NCBI RefSeq assembly: GCF_937127095.1
Contig: NZ_CAKZLP010000075.1
Span: forward strand, 1 to 64,000
DNA length: 64,000 nucleotides
Source: an uncultured Amphritea sp.
Lineage (GTDB): Bacteria > Pseudomonadota > Gammaproteobacteria > Pseudomonadales > Balneatricaceae
Reading direction: 5' to 3'
The notes under the pieces: generated by a model
The model's database searches: none
What the model was told of the DNA's origin: nothing
What the model saw: the letters and a program-made list of their open reading frames with translations, nothing else
Position numbers and translations under genes: made by a program
Shown: positions 50,355 through 60,085 of the stretch, piece by piece
Position numbering within the stretch: position 1 is the stretch's first letter
Layout: the number at the start of each line of letters is the position of its first letter

Positions 50355-52099
50355 TGGCGCGCTCACTGCCTTTTAGAATCGGCCTTATCGTTACAGTGCT
50401 TTCGGCTGTGCTAAGCGCAATACTATTGCTGATCGGCTTCACCCTGATCAGCAGCGCCAGTATCAGCGAGCTTCTCACCGTCACACCCGAGTCGGTTGCC
50501 ATAGTCGTCGCTGCATTTGTTGCTTTATTGCTACCGACACTGATGCTCTCCCGCGCTCTTGTGGCAAAACTGCTCATGCCTCTGCATCAACTCACCGAGA
50601 AAACCCGGGACTTCAATATCGACGGCAACGCAATCCGCTTTGACACCGATGCTGACGATGAGTTTGGCCAGTTGAGTAAAGCGTTGCAGGAGATGCAGGA
50701 AAATCTCAGCGATAGCCATGCCCGGCTGGAACTGATGGCCTATCGCGATTCCCTGACAGGGTTATCCAACCGCCGGGGGCTGCATCAGGAACTCAGCAAA
50801 CTGATCCTGTGGACACGCAAACAGGAAAGCCGTATCGCCCTGTTATATATCGATCTGGATCATTTCAAACAGATTAATGATTCTTCCAATCACGCCTATG
50901 GCGACCAGATTCTCAAAGATGTCGCCCAGCGACTGCTGACCGCGGTAGCACAACAGACCCAAAACAGTCAGTTGCCCTTTCCTGAAGAACTACTGGTGTC
51001 TCGCCCCGGTGGTGACCAGTTTGTTATGATGCTGCCCGACATTCGTCAGGTGGATGAAGCGGAACAACTCAGCAACCGGATTATCGCAGCGATACAGCGG
51101 CCGTTTAAGGTCAGTGACCGCACTTTTAACCTCTCCTGCAGCATCGGTATCACCCTGTTCCCGGATGATGCCAACAGCGCTGACCGGATGTTAAAGCACG
51201 CTGATATCGCTATGTCTGAAGCCAAGCGTGCCGGACGCAACTGTGCCCGCTACTTCCTTCCGGTGATGCACCGGCAGGTGGAAGAGCGGGTGATGATTCA
51301 ACAGGGAATCAGTACCGCAATTGCAGAAAATCAGCTCTATCTGGAATATCAGCCCATCGTCCAGTTGCAGAAAAACCGGATTGTCGGGGCCGAGGCGCTA
51401 TTACGCTGGCACCACCAAAAACGCGGTAGACTAGGGCCTGAAACCTTTATTCCAATCATCGAAGAATCGGATCAGATCGGCGCACTAACCGTCTGGATTA
51501 TCGAAACTGTTGCCGCTGATATCCAGGCATTACCCCGCCAGAAAGATGCCATCAAACTATCGATCAACATCTCTTCAGCTATTCTCAATAAACCGGAACT
51601 GGCGCAACAGGTTAACGAAGCGCTGTTGAAGGTTGAAGCACCAGATCACCGCATCTGTCTGGAGATTACAGAAACCAGCCTGATGAAAGATATCGACAGC
51701 ACTCTGCCCCTGCTACAACAATGGAAGCAGGCCGGGTATAGTATCTGGATCGATGACTTCGGTACCGGCTATTCATCTTTGAGCTATCTGGCACGACTGC
51801 CGATTGACGGGGTAAAAATTGACCGCAGCTTCATTCGTGATTTCGACAATTCCAAACCGGTTATAGAGGCGATTATTGCCCTGGCAGACACCATGAACCT
51901 GCTCACCGTATCAGAAGGGATTGAGGAGTCGGCACAGCAACAGTCAATGATCCGTCTTGGATGTGATTATGCCCAGGGTTATCTCTATTCAGAACCACTC
52001 TACATTGATCAGCTAAAAGACAAACTCGAACTGCAGGCCCTCAGAGACTCCCGCAAGACTCTCAAATTCAGGCCCCGCAGCGACCGATCACCGGCCTAA
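50354..52099 (+). CDS. GGDEF-EAL protein with degenerate GGDEF motif
   Basis: This 581-residue inner-membrane protein has two helices near 6-30 and 46-70, a HAMP-like linker (about 70-125), a GGDEF domain (about 130-300) and an EAL domain (about 310-565). The active site of the first reads RPGGDQF, so the Glu of GGDEF is replaced by Gln and cyclase activity is doubtful. The EAL domain looks active: GAEALLRW, NISSAILNKPEL, LEITETSLM, IDDFGTGYSSLSYLARLPIDG in outline and VSEGIEE. It is most likely a c-di-GMP phosphodiesterase. A cyclase gene follows by 162 bp. Confidence 0.9.
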   Translation: MARSLPFRIGLIVTVLSAVLSAILLLIGFTLISSASISELLTVTPESVAIVVAAFVALLLPTLMLSRALVAKLLMPLHQLTEKTRDFNIDGNAIRFDTDADDEFGQLSKALQEMQENLSDSHARLELMAYRDSLTGLSNRRGLHQELSKLILWTRKQESRIALLYIDLDHFKQINDSSNHAYGDQILKDVAQRLLTAVAQQTQNSQLPFPEELLVSRPGGDQFVMMLPDIRQVDEAEQLSNRIIAAIQRPFKVSDRTFNLSCSIGITLFPDDANSADRMLKHADIAMSEAKRAGRNCARYFLPVMHRQVEERVMIQQGISTAIAENQLYLEYQPIVQLQKNRIVGAEALLRWHHQKRGRLGPETFIPIIEESDQIGALTVWIIETVAADIQALPRQKDAIKLSINISSAILNKPELAQQVNEALLKVEAPDHRICLEITETSLMKDIDSTLPLLQQWKQAGYSIWIDDFGTGYSSLSYLARLPIDGVKIDRSFIRDFDNSKPVIEAIIALADTMNLLTVSEGIEESAQQQSMIRLGCDYAQGYLYSEPLYIDQLKDKLELQALRDSRKTLKFRPRSDRSPA

Positions 52100-52261
52100 T
52101 ACAGGTCGGTTTACTCAGAGGATTACCCGTTCTGTGGATACTTTGATTAGATTTTTGACCTGTATCACCTAAGATAGACATTGCTCAAAGAAGAGTTTAT
52201 TCCGGCCGTAACAAACGAGTATTGTGCAGTCTGATCTCAGATCAACATCGGAAATAAAAGG

Positions 52262-53530
52262 ATGAAATACTTAACCGCTATGTATATTTCGCTAAGTGAA
52301 TCGCTGGGTATCTATACGCTTGATCAACTCTACGAGCTATTCAGCAACAAGCAGCATAGCCTGCCAATCTCGCGACACCGCGCGACGATTATGCAAAGCC
52401 GGGTATTTTTCTTCTGTGCCATTTTTGCAGTACTAGTGCCAACCTGGTCACTGATAGATCTGTTGTTTCTGCCTGGACAACTGTGGAGCGAACTGCTGCT
52501 GATCCGCATACTATCCGGAACAGCCTTTGTTCTGCTCGCCTGGCAAGCACGCAAAGAGGCGAGCCTGTTGCGCGCGCGCTTGCTACTGGCAGGCATGCTG
52601 TCGGTGACTCCACTGTTCTATCTGGTCTCAGACCAATGGTTGCAATCTTATGAGTTAAGCGGCACTGAACAGGTGGTTGCAGAACTCTATGCCCTGCTGC
52701 CCTTTGTGATGATTGCCGGGCTGACCCTGTTTCCGCTAACCCTGAGAGAGCTACTGGCCTACGCAGCACCGATGCTGGCGGTGGTTGTGCTGGCGGTTAT
52801 TCCGCAGGCTAAAAGTGATATCCCGCAGGCAGTGTCAACTGTCTGGCTGTTCACCCTGATCCTGGGCGTTGCGATGTTTTCATCCCTCAACCAGCTACGC
52901 TATATGCTCTCTCAGGTAAACCGGGCCAGCTATGATGTCCTCACCGGTCTGCTAACCCGCAGAGCAGGGATCGAGATGCTTGATCTGCAGTTCCGCCTGA
53001 CCACCATGAGTGAAAGTAATCTGTCGATTCTCTATCTCGACCTTGATCACTTTAAAACAGTCAACGATGTTTACGGTCATGAAGCCGGGGACGTGGTGCT
53101 GAAAGCAGCTGCACAACAACTATGCGCGACTGTGCGTAAAGGCGACAGCGTCATCCGTTGGGGTGGCGAAGAGTTCATCGTCATACTCCCCACCGCCACA
53201 CCGGCTGAAGCTAACGATGTCATTACCCGGCTGATGAATGCGGGCCTGGGCGACCGCCCGGATGGCACCCCGGTCACCGCCAGCATCGGCGTGGCAGAAG
53301 TGCAGGCTGATACGGTAAAAGACTGGAAAGCGATGATCGAACTCGCTGACCATCGTATGTACACCGCTAAAACCGGCGGACGGGCACGAAGCATGGGCAT
53401 CAACGAATCACAACTAATGTGGCCGGGAAATCCCCTGAGCCCGGCTGACGAAAGCTCTACTCAAGAAAGATCTACTCAAGAAAGCTCTACTGACCAGGAC
53501 TCTGCTGAAATGGTTAGCGACAACAGCTAA
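52262..53530 (+). CDS. membrane-bound diguanylate cyclase
   Basis: This 422-residue protein has six predicted membrane helices (about 40-215) that form an unnamed sensor region, then a GGDEF domain (about 225-385) with the intact motif RWGGEEFIVILP and the substrate-binding DLDHFKTVNDVYGHEAGD. No RxxD inhibitory site is evident just before the motif (RKGDSVIRWGGEE). The C-terminal tail is low complexity and is coded by a short tandem repeat. It should make c-di-GMP. Confidence 0.93.
   Translation: MKYLTAMYISLSESLGIYTLDQLYELFSNKQHSLPISRHRATIMQSRVFFFCAIFAVLVPTWSLIDLLFLPGQLWSELLLIRILSGTAFVLLAWQARKEASLLRARLLLAGMLSVTPLFYLVSDQWLQSYELSGTEQVVAELYALLPFVMIAGLTLFPLTLRELLAYAAPMLAVVVLAVIPQAKSDIPQAVSTVWLFTLILGVAMFSSLNQLRYMLSQVNRASYDVLTGLLTRRAGIEMLDLQFRLTTMSESNLSILYLDLDHFKTVNDVYGHEAGDVVLKAAAQQLCATVRKGDSVIRWGGEEFIVILPTATPAEANDVITRLMNAGLGDRPDGTPVTASIGVAEVQADTVKDWKAMIELADHRMYTAKTGGRARSMGINESQLMWPGNPLSPADESSTQERSTQESSTDQDSAEMVSDNS
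53450..53494 (+). repeat. three 15-bp tandem repeats in the cyclase tail
   Basis: The unit GAAAGCTCTACTCAA occurs three times with small changes (53450, 53465, 53480), coding ESSTQ-type five-residue repeats. Being a multiple of three, changes in copy number would keep the frame. Confidence 0.85.
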
Positions 53531-53569
53531 GCTCCATCAATCTTCAATTTTCCGGCCGGTTAATCGTAC

Positions 53570-54514
53570 TTAATCGGCGGGAAAAGGAATCAGCTCTTTC
53601 ACCACCCGACGGCACAGATCCCGCAACCAGATGCTGCCCGGGTCCTGATCGACCGCTTTCGGCCAGACCAGGTAGTAATCCGTGTCTTTTGACTCAAAAG
53701 GAAGCGCTTTAATGGTAAGACCGAAGCGCTCGGCATACTGAGATGCCAGCAATCCGCTGGAACTGAACAATAGCTGGGTCCGGCCAACCGCCTCCAGTGC
53801 GGCCATAAAGTAGGGGGTTCGCAATGCAAAACGCTTCTCCCGCGCCAGCTTTCCCAATGCTTCATTACCCGTTACTTTAGCACCACCGCCCAGACTTACC
53901 AGCACATGGGAAAACGACAGATACTCCGCAACACTCACCGTATCCTGTGCTGCCAGAGGGTGATCCTGTGCCATAATCAGCACATATTTTTCCCGGCCAA
54001 GCAGTTGTCGCTCAAAGTGATGCGGCAGCTGAATAAAACTACTGCACAACACCACGTCACAGATCTGGTCAGGCTCTTCCAGTAAACTGGTTTCCGTTAC
54101 GGTCGAGGTCACCAGAGATGCATTCGGGGCTTCCCGATAAAAACGCTCCGCAATACTGGGACCATACGCCTGAGCCTGATAATGGGTGGTTTGCAAACGG
54201 AAGGTGCGCTCACTCAGATGTGGCACGAACTGGGGTACCGCCATCAGACTGGCCATCTGCTCCAGCATCTGTCGCACCGGATTTTCCAGAGCGATCGCTT
54301 TAGAGGTGGGAATCATCCCCCGGGCGGTGCGCACAAACAGCGGATCATCAAACGCTTCACGCAAACGGATCAACACCCTGCTCATCGCCGACTGACTAAT
54401 AAACAGCCGGTCTGCTGCACGCCCGACATTACGCTCCTCAAGCAGATAGAGCAGCCCGGTCAGACTTTTAATATCCAACTGTTGAAACTGGCCTGACAAC
54501 ATAAGACTGCTCAT
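53570..54514 (-). CDS. LysR-family transcriptional regulator
   Basis: This 314-residue protein has an N-terminal winged helix (LLYLLEERNVGRAADRLFISQSAMSRVLIRLRE in outline, about 20-52) and an effector domain of the NodD/LeuO-like subgroup (FDDPLFVRTARGMIPTSKA). The ATG at 54514 follows GGGAG by eight bases. It is divergent from an EamA permease, which is a likely target. The inducer is unknown. Confidence 0.88.
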   Translation of the reverse strand: MSSLMLSGQFQQLDIKSLTGLLYLLEERNVGRAADRLFISQSAMSRVLIRLREAFDDPLFVRTARGMIPTSKAIALENPVRQMLEQMASLMAVPQFVPHLSERTFRLQTTHYQAQAYGPSIAERFYREAPNASLVTSTVTETSLLEEPDQICDVVLCSSFIQLPHHFERQLLGREKYVLIMAQDHPLAAQDTVSVAEYLSFSHVLVSLGGGAKVTGNEALGKLAREKRFALRTPYFMAALEAVGRTQLLFSSSGLLASQYAERFGLTIKALPFESKDTDYYLVWPKAVDQDPGSIWLRDLCRRVVKELIPFPAD

Positions 54515-54649
54515 CTGATCCACTCCCTCGTCTCTTTTCCAGCATTACCCGTTTTTTGCATAAAGCTATGAACTATTATGCATTGGAAACAAAGCGGAAT
54601 AAACGCCATGCTTCAGGCTCTGGTTTTTTTAACACTTACGAGCATTAAG

Positions 54650-55618
54650 ATGACTCTGGATAGTCGACGATTTTTATATGGCCTGTTTTTCTGCTGTATA
54701 ACCCTGGTGTTCTGGGGCATGATGCCGATCGCCCTGAAGCTTTCAACCGGGTTTATCGATCCGGTCACCTTCACCTGGCTGCGCTTTACCTTTGCCGGTG
54801 CAGTGCTGGTCATCTGGCAGGCCCAGCGCGGCAAACTTTCAGAATTTCGCAACCTGACGCGAATCAACATAGTCAGGCTGATGGTTGCGGGGACAATGCT
54901 GATCGTGAACTACACTTTCATGGTCTGGGGGCTGAGCTATCTCCACCCGGGCGCAGCGCAACTCAGCTTCCTGTTAGCGCCACTATTTCTCACTCTGGGA
55001 GGCTGGTGGTTTCTGAAAGAACGGGTATTCTGGCAACACTGGGTCTGCTTTGCTTTGATGGGCGGCGGTATGTTGCTGTTTTTTCATCCCGCAATTCAGA
55101 GCAGTACCGGACTAACAGGCATCGGCTTTCTGATCATTCAAGTGTCAGCCCTGGGCTGGAGCGCATACGCCCTGATTCAGAAATCACTGTTCAGGGTGTT
55201 GTCGCCCTCTAATATTCTGCTCAGCATCTATCTCTATGCATTGGTGGTCATGCTGCCCTTTAGCCAACCAGCATCACTGCTGACGCTCGACTCCCACGAC
55301 CGTTGGATCGCCTTTTTCTGCTGTGTTAGTACACTGATTGCTTATGGATCATTCGCCCAGGCAATGCATTACTGGCAGACCGTACAAGTGAGCGCCTGCG
55401 TTGCCATAACACCGGTCATTACCTTTTTCCTGACCGAAGCCTGCGTCGGTTATGGACTGTTCCATGATGTAATTTTCTCTGCCGAGGCCGACCAGCTAAG
55501 CCTGTTGGGGATGGGACTGGTGGTCATTGCCGCGATAACCGTGCAACTAATCACCCCCTTTCTTGAAAAACGCCGGATAAGGGCACTTCACACACTAACG
55601 GTCGCGACAGACCGTTGA
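54650..55618 (+). CDS. EamA/DMT-superfamily permease
   Basis: This is a 322-residue membrane protein with ten predicted helices in two EamA repeats. The start MTLDSRRFLYGLFFCC begins at a natural first helix; an upstream frame to 54578 would add 24 residues but has no ribosome site. WLRFTFAGAVLVIWQ and LSYLHPGAAQLSFLLAPLF are typical. It is divergent from the LysR gene. Substrate unknown. Confidence 0.85.
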   Translation: MTLDSRRFLYGLFFCCITLVFWGMMPIALKLSTGFIDPVTFTWLRFTFAGAVLVIWQAQRGKLSEFRNLTRINIVRLMVAGTMLIVNYTFMVWGLSYLHPGAAQLSFLLAPLFLTLGGWWFLKERVFWQHWVCFALMGGGMLLFFHPAIQSSTGLTGIGFLIIQVSALGWSAYALIQKSLFRVLSPSNILLSIYLYALVVMLPFSQPASLLTLDSHDRWIAFFCCVSTLIAYGSFAQAMHYWQTVQVSACVAITPVITFFLTEACVGYGLFHDVIFSAEADQLSLLGMGLVVIAAITVQLITPFLEKRRIRALHTLTVATDR

Positions 55619-55833
55619 AAAGCGGTACATTCTATCGTTACTAATTGTACTGTATTTGATTGCACCGTAACTGAGTCAGATGATCGCCATATGCAGCGAC
55701 CAGCCGGTGGGCGACTGGTGCGCTTACCCGCAAGGCCGCCTGCTGCGATAAGTAAAACCCGCAATACCGAGTCAGGCTATCAGTGTTAGACCTCTTACAG
55801 GTCGGTATTACTGGTCAGTCTTACAGATCGGTC

Positions 55834-56304
55834 TTAGAGAGCAATGGGAATCGCGGTTTCATTTTTAATCTCACGCAGGGCAAAGTTGGATCGCACCTGA
55901 CTAATCCCTGGTAGGCTGAAGATCTTGTCATTCAAAAAGCGATCATAGGCGGCCATATTCTGAATGATCACCCGCAGAACATAATCTGTATCGCCGGTTA
56001 CCGCAAAACACTGCAGGACTTCCGGGTAGCCCTGTACGGCTTGTTGAAACTCCATGGCATGATCCTGCTGATGGCGGATCAGCGTCACCATAATCAGCAC
56101 GCAGAGGTCATAACCCAGCGCCTCCGGGCTAACCAGCGCCGTATACTTTTTCAGTATCCCTTTTTCATCTAAAGTTTTTACCCGGCGCCAGCACGCAGCT
56201 GAGGAGAGGCCAACCTGGTCTGCCAGTTGCTGGTTAGAGATACGACCATCATCCTGCAGGGCAGCCAGAATATGGCGATCATAACGATCAAGTTTTTCAG
56301 TCAT
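55834..56304 (-). CDS. Lrp/AsnC-family transcriptional regulator
   Basis: This 156-residue protein has the Lrp helix-turn-helix (LDRYDRHILAALQDDGRISNQQLADQVGLSSAACWRRVKTLDEKG in outline, residues 4-48) and the RAM ligand domain with VTGDTDYVLRV. It is divergent from the indolepyruvate oxidoreductase gene with a 211-bp gap, the usual place for an Lrp-type activator that senses an aromatic or branched amino acid. Confidence 0.93.
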   Translation of the reverse strand: MTEKLDRYDRHILAALQDDGRISNQQLADQVGLSSAACWRRVKTLDEKGILKKYTALVSPEALGYDLCVLIMVTLIRHQQDHAMEFQQAVQGYPEVLQCFAVTGDTDYVLRVIIQNMAAYDRFLNDKIFSLPGISQVRSNFALREIKNETAIPIAL

Positions 56305-56515
56305 ACACTTACATATCCATATAAAAACAAAATAATCATTGCATAATCAACAAAAAATCTAAAGATTCTTTCTTATTGTTCATGAATATTCAGATAATTC
56401 GCAAGCACCTTTCGTGAAAAAAAACCTACACTTTTCGCCATCAGATGGGCAATTGATTCAGATCAATACAAGCGTCCCACCAAAAACAATAAAAACGATT
56501 GCTGAGGTGTATGGC

Positions 56516-59500
56516 ATGAACCATTACGACAAGAGTCTGGATCAGAACAAAAGTGGCCTGAATGCTATCGATACGTCCCTTGCCGACGCTGCGGCGACGC
56601 AAAATTTAGACTGCTATACGCTCAATGATCGCTATCTGCGCAAGACCGGACGCGTGTTCCTGACCGGAACCCAGGCACTGGTGCGTCTGCCTATGATGCA
56701 ACGGGAATTGGACCGCAAACATAATCTTAATACCGCAGGTTTTATCAGTGGCTACCGTGGTTCGCCCTTAGGCGGCTATGACCAGGCGTTGTGGCAGGCA
56801 AAAAAACTACTGCAGGCACAGGACATCGATTTTATCCCGGCGGTGAATGAAGAGCTGGGCGCCACCCTGGTGCTGGGAACCCAGCAGGTCGAAACCGCTG
56901 AAGATAAGAATGTCGATGGCGTGTTTGCCATCTGGTACGGCAAAGGCCCGGGCGTTGATCGCGCCGCAGATGCGCTTAAACATGGCAACGCCTTTGGCAG
57001 CTCGCCTCACGGAGGCGTGCTGGTCGTCGCTGGAGATGATCACGGCTGTGTGTCCTCCAGCATGCCGCATCAGTCCGACGTGGCATTCATGTCATTTTTT
57101 ATGCCTACCATCAATCCGGCCAGTATTTCAGAGTATTTCGAGTTTGGCCTCTGGGGCATTGCACTGTCCCGCTTCAGCGGTACCTGGGTCGGGTTCAAGG
57201 CAATTTCAGAAACTGTCGAAAGCGCTGCCTCGGTCGACATTGCTGAATTGCCGCAATTTATCCTTCCACAGGATTACACTGCGCCAGAGGATGGTCTGCA
57301 CTATCGCTGGCCGGATCTGCCCGGGCCACAGATGGAAACCCGGATCGAAAAGAAGCTTGAAGCGGTGGCGGCATTTGCCCGCGCTAACCCACTGGACCGC
57401 TGCCTGTATAACCTCAAACAGGCCCGCATGGGTATCGTCACCACCGGTAAAGCGCACCTTGACCTGATGGCTGCACTGGACATGCTGGGGCTAACTGAAG
57501 CGAAGCTGCGCGCACTGGGTATTGATATCTACAAAGTCGGCCTGGTCTGGCCACTGGAAAAGCATGGCGCTATGAACTTCATCCGCGGCAAGGTAGAGGT
57601 TCTGGTGATTGAAGAGAAGCGCGGCATTATCGAAAGCCAGATCAAAGAACACCTGTCGGCCCCCGATGAGACCATTAAAGTCCGGATCATCGGCAAACAT
57701 GACGAACAGGGCAGGCCGCTTGTGCCTTATGTCGGCGAACTTGGGCCGAACATGCTGGCAAAAGTGGTTGCTGACCGCATCACCCTGCTGCTGGGTGAGA
57801 ATTTCCGCGCACAGCTGGCAGAGATCGGCGTCCGTGGCAGCAGCGTATGTGATCCCCAGGGGGTTCGCCGCTTACCCTATTTCTGCTCCGGCTGCCCGCA
57901 CAACATCTCTACTAAAGTCCCGCAAGGCAGCAAAGCTCAGGCCGGTATCGGCTGTCATGTGATGGCTAGCTGGATGGGACGGCAGACCGAATCCCTGACC
58001 CAGATGGGCGGTGAAGGGGTAAACTGGGTGTCGAAGTCACGCTATCTGCAAAACAAGCATATCTTCCAGAATCTGGGAGAGGGTACTTACTTCCATTCCG
58101 GCACGCTGGCGATCCGCCAGTCGGTCGCAGCCAACACCAATATTACTTACAAAATTCTGTTTAATGATGCGGTCGCGATGACCGGAGGTCAGCCGGTGGA
58201 TGGTGTCATTAGCGTACCGGCCATCGCCAATCAAGTGCATGCTGAGGGTGTGAACCGTATCGCTATCATCAGCGATGAGCCGGAAAAATACAGCGACAGG
58301 AGTATCTTCCCGTCGGTGGCAACCTTCCACGATCGTCTGGAACTGGATGTAGTACAGCGGGAACTTCGGGAAATATCCGGCGTGACGGTCTTAATCTACG
58401 ATCAGACCTGTGCCGCCGAAAAACGTCGCCGACGTAAACGGGGTCAGTTCCCTGACCCGCAGAAACGCGTTTTTATCAACCACAATGTCTGTGAAGGCTG
58501 TGGTGATTGCTCAGCACAGTCTAACTGCCTCTCCGTGGTCCCCCGTGAGACTGAGCAGGGACGTAAACGCCGTATAGATCAGTCATCCTGTAATAAGGAT
58601 TTCTCCTGTGTCGAGGGGTTCTGCCCCAGTTTTGTCACCATTGAAGGAGGCACACTGCGTAAAGGCACTGGCGTCACCACCGGTGAAGCCTTCCAGCAGA
58701 AAGTTGCCGCTCTGCCACTGCCACAGCTGGCGCCGCTAACAGGTTGCTACAACCTGCTGGTTGGCGGCGTCGGCGGTACTGGTATCGTCACCGTCGGGGC
58801 CTTAATTACCATGGCCGCCCATCTGGAATCCAAAGGGGCTACGGTGCTCGATTTTATGGGATTTGCACAGAAAGGCGGCACCGTACTGAGTTATGTCCGT
58901 CTGGCGCCTGAACCGGACGCAATCCGCCAGGTACGGATTGAAACCGGCCAGGCAGACGCGATGATTGCCTGCGACATGGTGGTGGCGACAACCGATAAAG
59001 CACTGACCGTATTACGGAAGGATCATAGTCGTGCGGTCCTCAATCTGGCTGAGGTTGCCACTGCCGACAATGTGCTCTACCGGGATGCGGATATGGAATC
59101 CACCCGCCGGACACGCATCCTCAACGAAGCGCTGGGCAATGATCGTCTCGCCTCGATAGATGCCAACAGACTCGCGGAAGCGCTGCTGGGTGATACCGTT
59201 TTCTCCAATGTGATGATGCTCGGTTTCGCCTGGCAGCAAGGTCTGGTGCCGGTATCACTGGCGGCTCTACAAAAAGCCATCGAGCTGAACGGCGTGGCGA
59301 TTGAGAAAAACCAGAGCGCATTTAACTGGGGCCGCCTGGCGACAGTCGATTTAGCATTTGTTGAACAGGCCGCAGGTGGGCACATTCAGGCACCGGTATT
59401 AACCCTGCAGCAAAAAATTGAACGCAATACAGAGTTTCTCAGTCGTTATCAGGATAGTGTTTATGCCGGGCGCTATGAGTCACTGGTTAAGCAGATTGCT

Positions 59501-60055
59501 GAGGCGGAACAGTCTCTGGCAGTTAACAGCACGGCACTGACTGAACAGGTTGCCACACAGCTGTTCCGCCTGATGGCATACAAAGATGAATACGAGGTCG
59601 CACGCCTTTATACCGAGACAGACTTCCTGCAGGAGGTCGACCAGACGTTCAGCGGCGATTACCGTATTAAATTTAATATGGCTCCCCCACTGCTGGCGCG
59701 TAAGCGGGATAGTCAGGGCCGTCCGAAGAAAATGCAGTTCGGCCCCTGGATTCTGAAAGGTCTGGGATTGCTGGCGCAGATGCGTCGCCTGCGGGGCACG
59801 CCTCTGGACCTGTTCGGTTACAACCCTGAACGCAAACTGGAACGGCAGTTGCGCGACGGGTATATCACCCTGATCAACGAACTCAGTAAGTCCCTCACCC
59901 TGGATAATCTTTCAACGGCCATTAAACTGGCGGCACTGCCTGCGGAAATCCGCGGCTTCGGACCGGTCAAGGAGAAGGCGGCCAGAGAGGCACAGGCGCG
60001 GTCTCAATCACTGTCTCAAGCCCTGTCCCAACAACTAAACCATAACCGCGTTTAA
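56516..60055 (+). CDS. indolepyruvate ferredoxin oxidoreductase (fused subunits)
   Basis: This enzyme oxidatively decarboxylates aryl 2-oxo acids, from aromatic amino acids, to aryl-acetyl-CoA with ferredoxin or another acceptor. The 1179-residue fused protein has the pyrimidine-binding part with GFISGYRGSPLGGYD, the TPP part with YFCSGCPHNISTKVP and GIGCHVMASWMG, an iron-sulfur motif CEGCGDCSAQSNC, and the gamma part with VGGVGGTGIVTVGALI. The ATG at 56516 with GAGG eight bases upstream is chosen over a GTG at 56414. It is followed by an aminotransferase that can supply its keto acid substrate. Confidence 0.93.
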   Translation: MNHYDKSLDQNKSGLNAIDTSLADAAATQNLDCYTLNDRYLRKTGRVFLTGTQALVRLPMMQRELDRKHNLNTAGFISGYRGSPLGGYDQALWQAKKLLQAQDIDFIPAVNEELGATLVLGTQQVETAEDKNVDGVFAIWYGKGPGVDRAADALKHGNAFGSSPHGGVLVVAGDDHGCVSSSMPHQSDVAFMSFFMPTINPASISEYFEFGLWGIALSRFSGTWVGFKAISETVESAASVDIAELPQFILPQDYTAPEDGLHYRWPDLPGPQMETRIEKKLEAVAAFARANPLDRCLYNLKQARMGIVTTGKAHLDLMAALDMLGLTEAKLRALGIDIYKVGLVWPLEKHGAMNFIRGKVEVLVIEEKRGIIESQIKEHLSAPDETIKVRIIGKHDEQGRPLVPYVGELGPNMLAKVVADRITLLLGENFRAQLAEIGVRGSSVCDPQGVRRLPYFCSGCPHNISTKVPQGSKAQAGIGCHVMASWMGRQTESLTQMGGEGVNWVSKSRYLQNKHIFQNLGEGTYFHSGTLAIRQSVAANTNITYKILFNDAVAMTGGQPVDGVISVPAIANQVHAEGVNRIAIISDEPEKYSDRSIFPSVATFHDRLELDVVQRELREISGVTVLIYDQTCAAEKRRRRKRGQFPDPQKRVFINHNVCEGCGDCSAQSNCLSVVPRETEQGRKRRIDQSSCNKDFSCVEGFCPSFVTIEGGTLRKGTGVTTGEAFQQKVAALPLPQLAPLTGCYNLLVGGVGGTGIVTVGALITMAAHLESKGATVLDFMGFAQKGGTVLSYVRLAPEPDAIRQVRIETGQADAMIACDMVVATTDKALTVLRKDHSRAVLNLAEVATADNVLYRDADMESTRRTRILNEALGNDRLASIDANRLAEALLGDTVFSNVMMLGFAWQQGLVPVSLAALQKAIELNGVAIEKNQSAFNWGRLATVDLAFVEQAAGGHIQAPVLTLQQKIERNTEFLSRYQDSVYAGRYESLVKQIAEAEQSLAVNSTALTEQVATQLFRLMAYKDEYEVARLYTETDFLQEVDQTFSGDYRIKFNMAPPLLARKRDSQGRPKKMQFGPWILKGLGLLAQMRRLRGTPLDLFGYNPERKLERQLRDGYITLINELSKSLTLDNLSTAIKLAALPAEIRGFGPVKEKAAREAQARSQSLSQALSQQLNHNRV

Positions 60056-60085
60056 GTCCGGCCGGAAAGATCTCAGGAGATCGCT

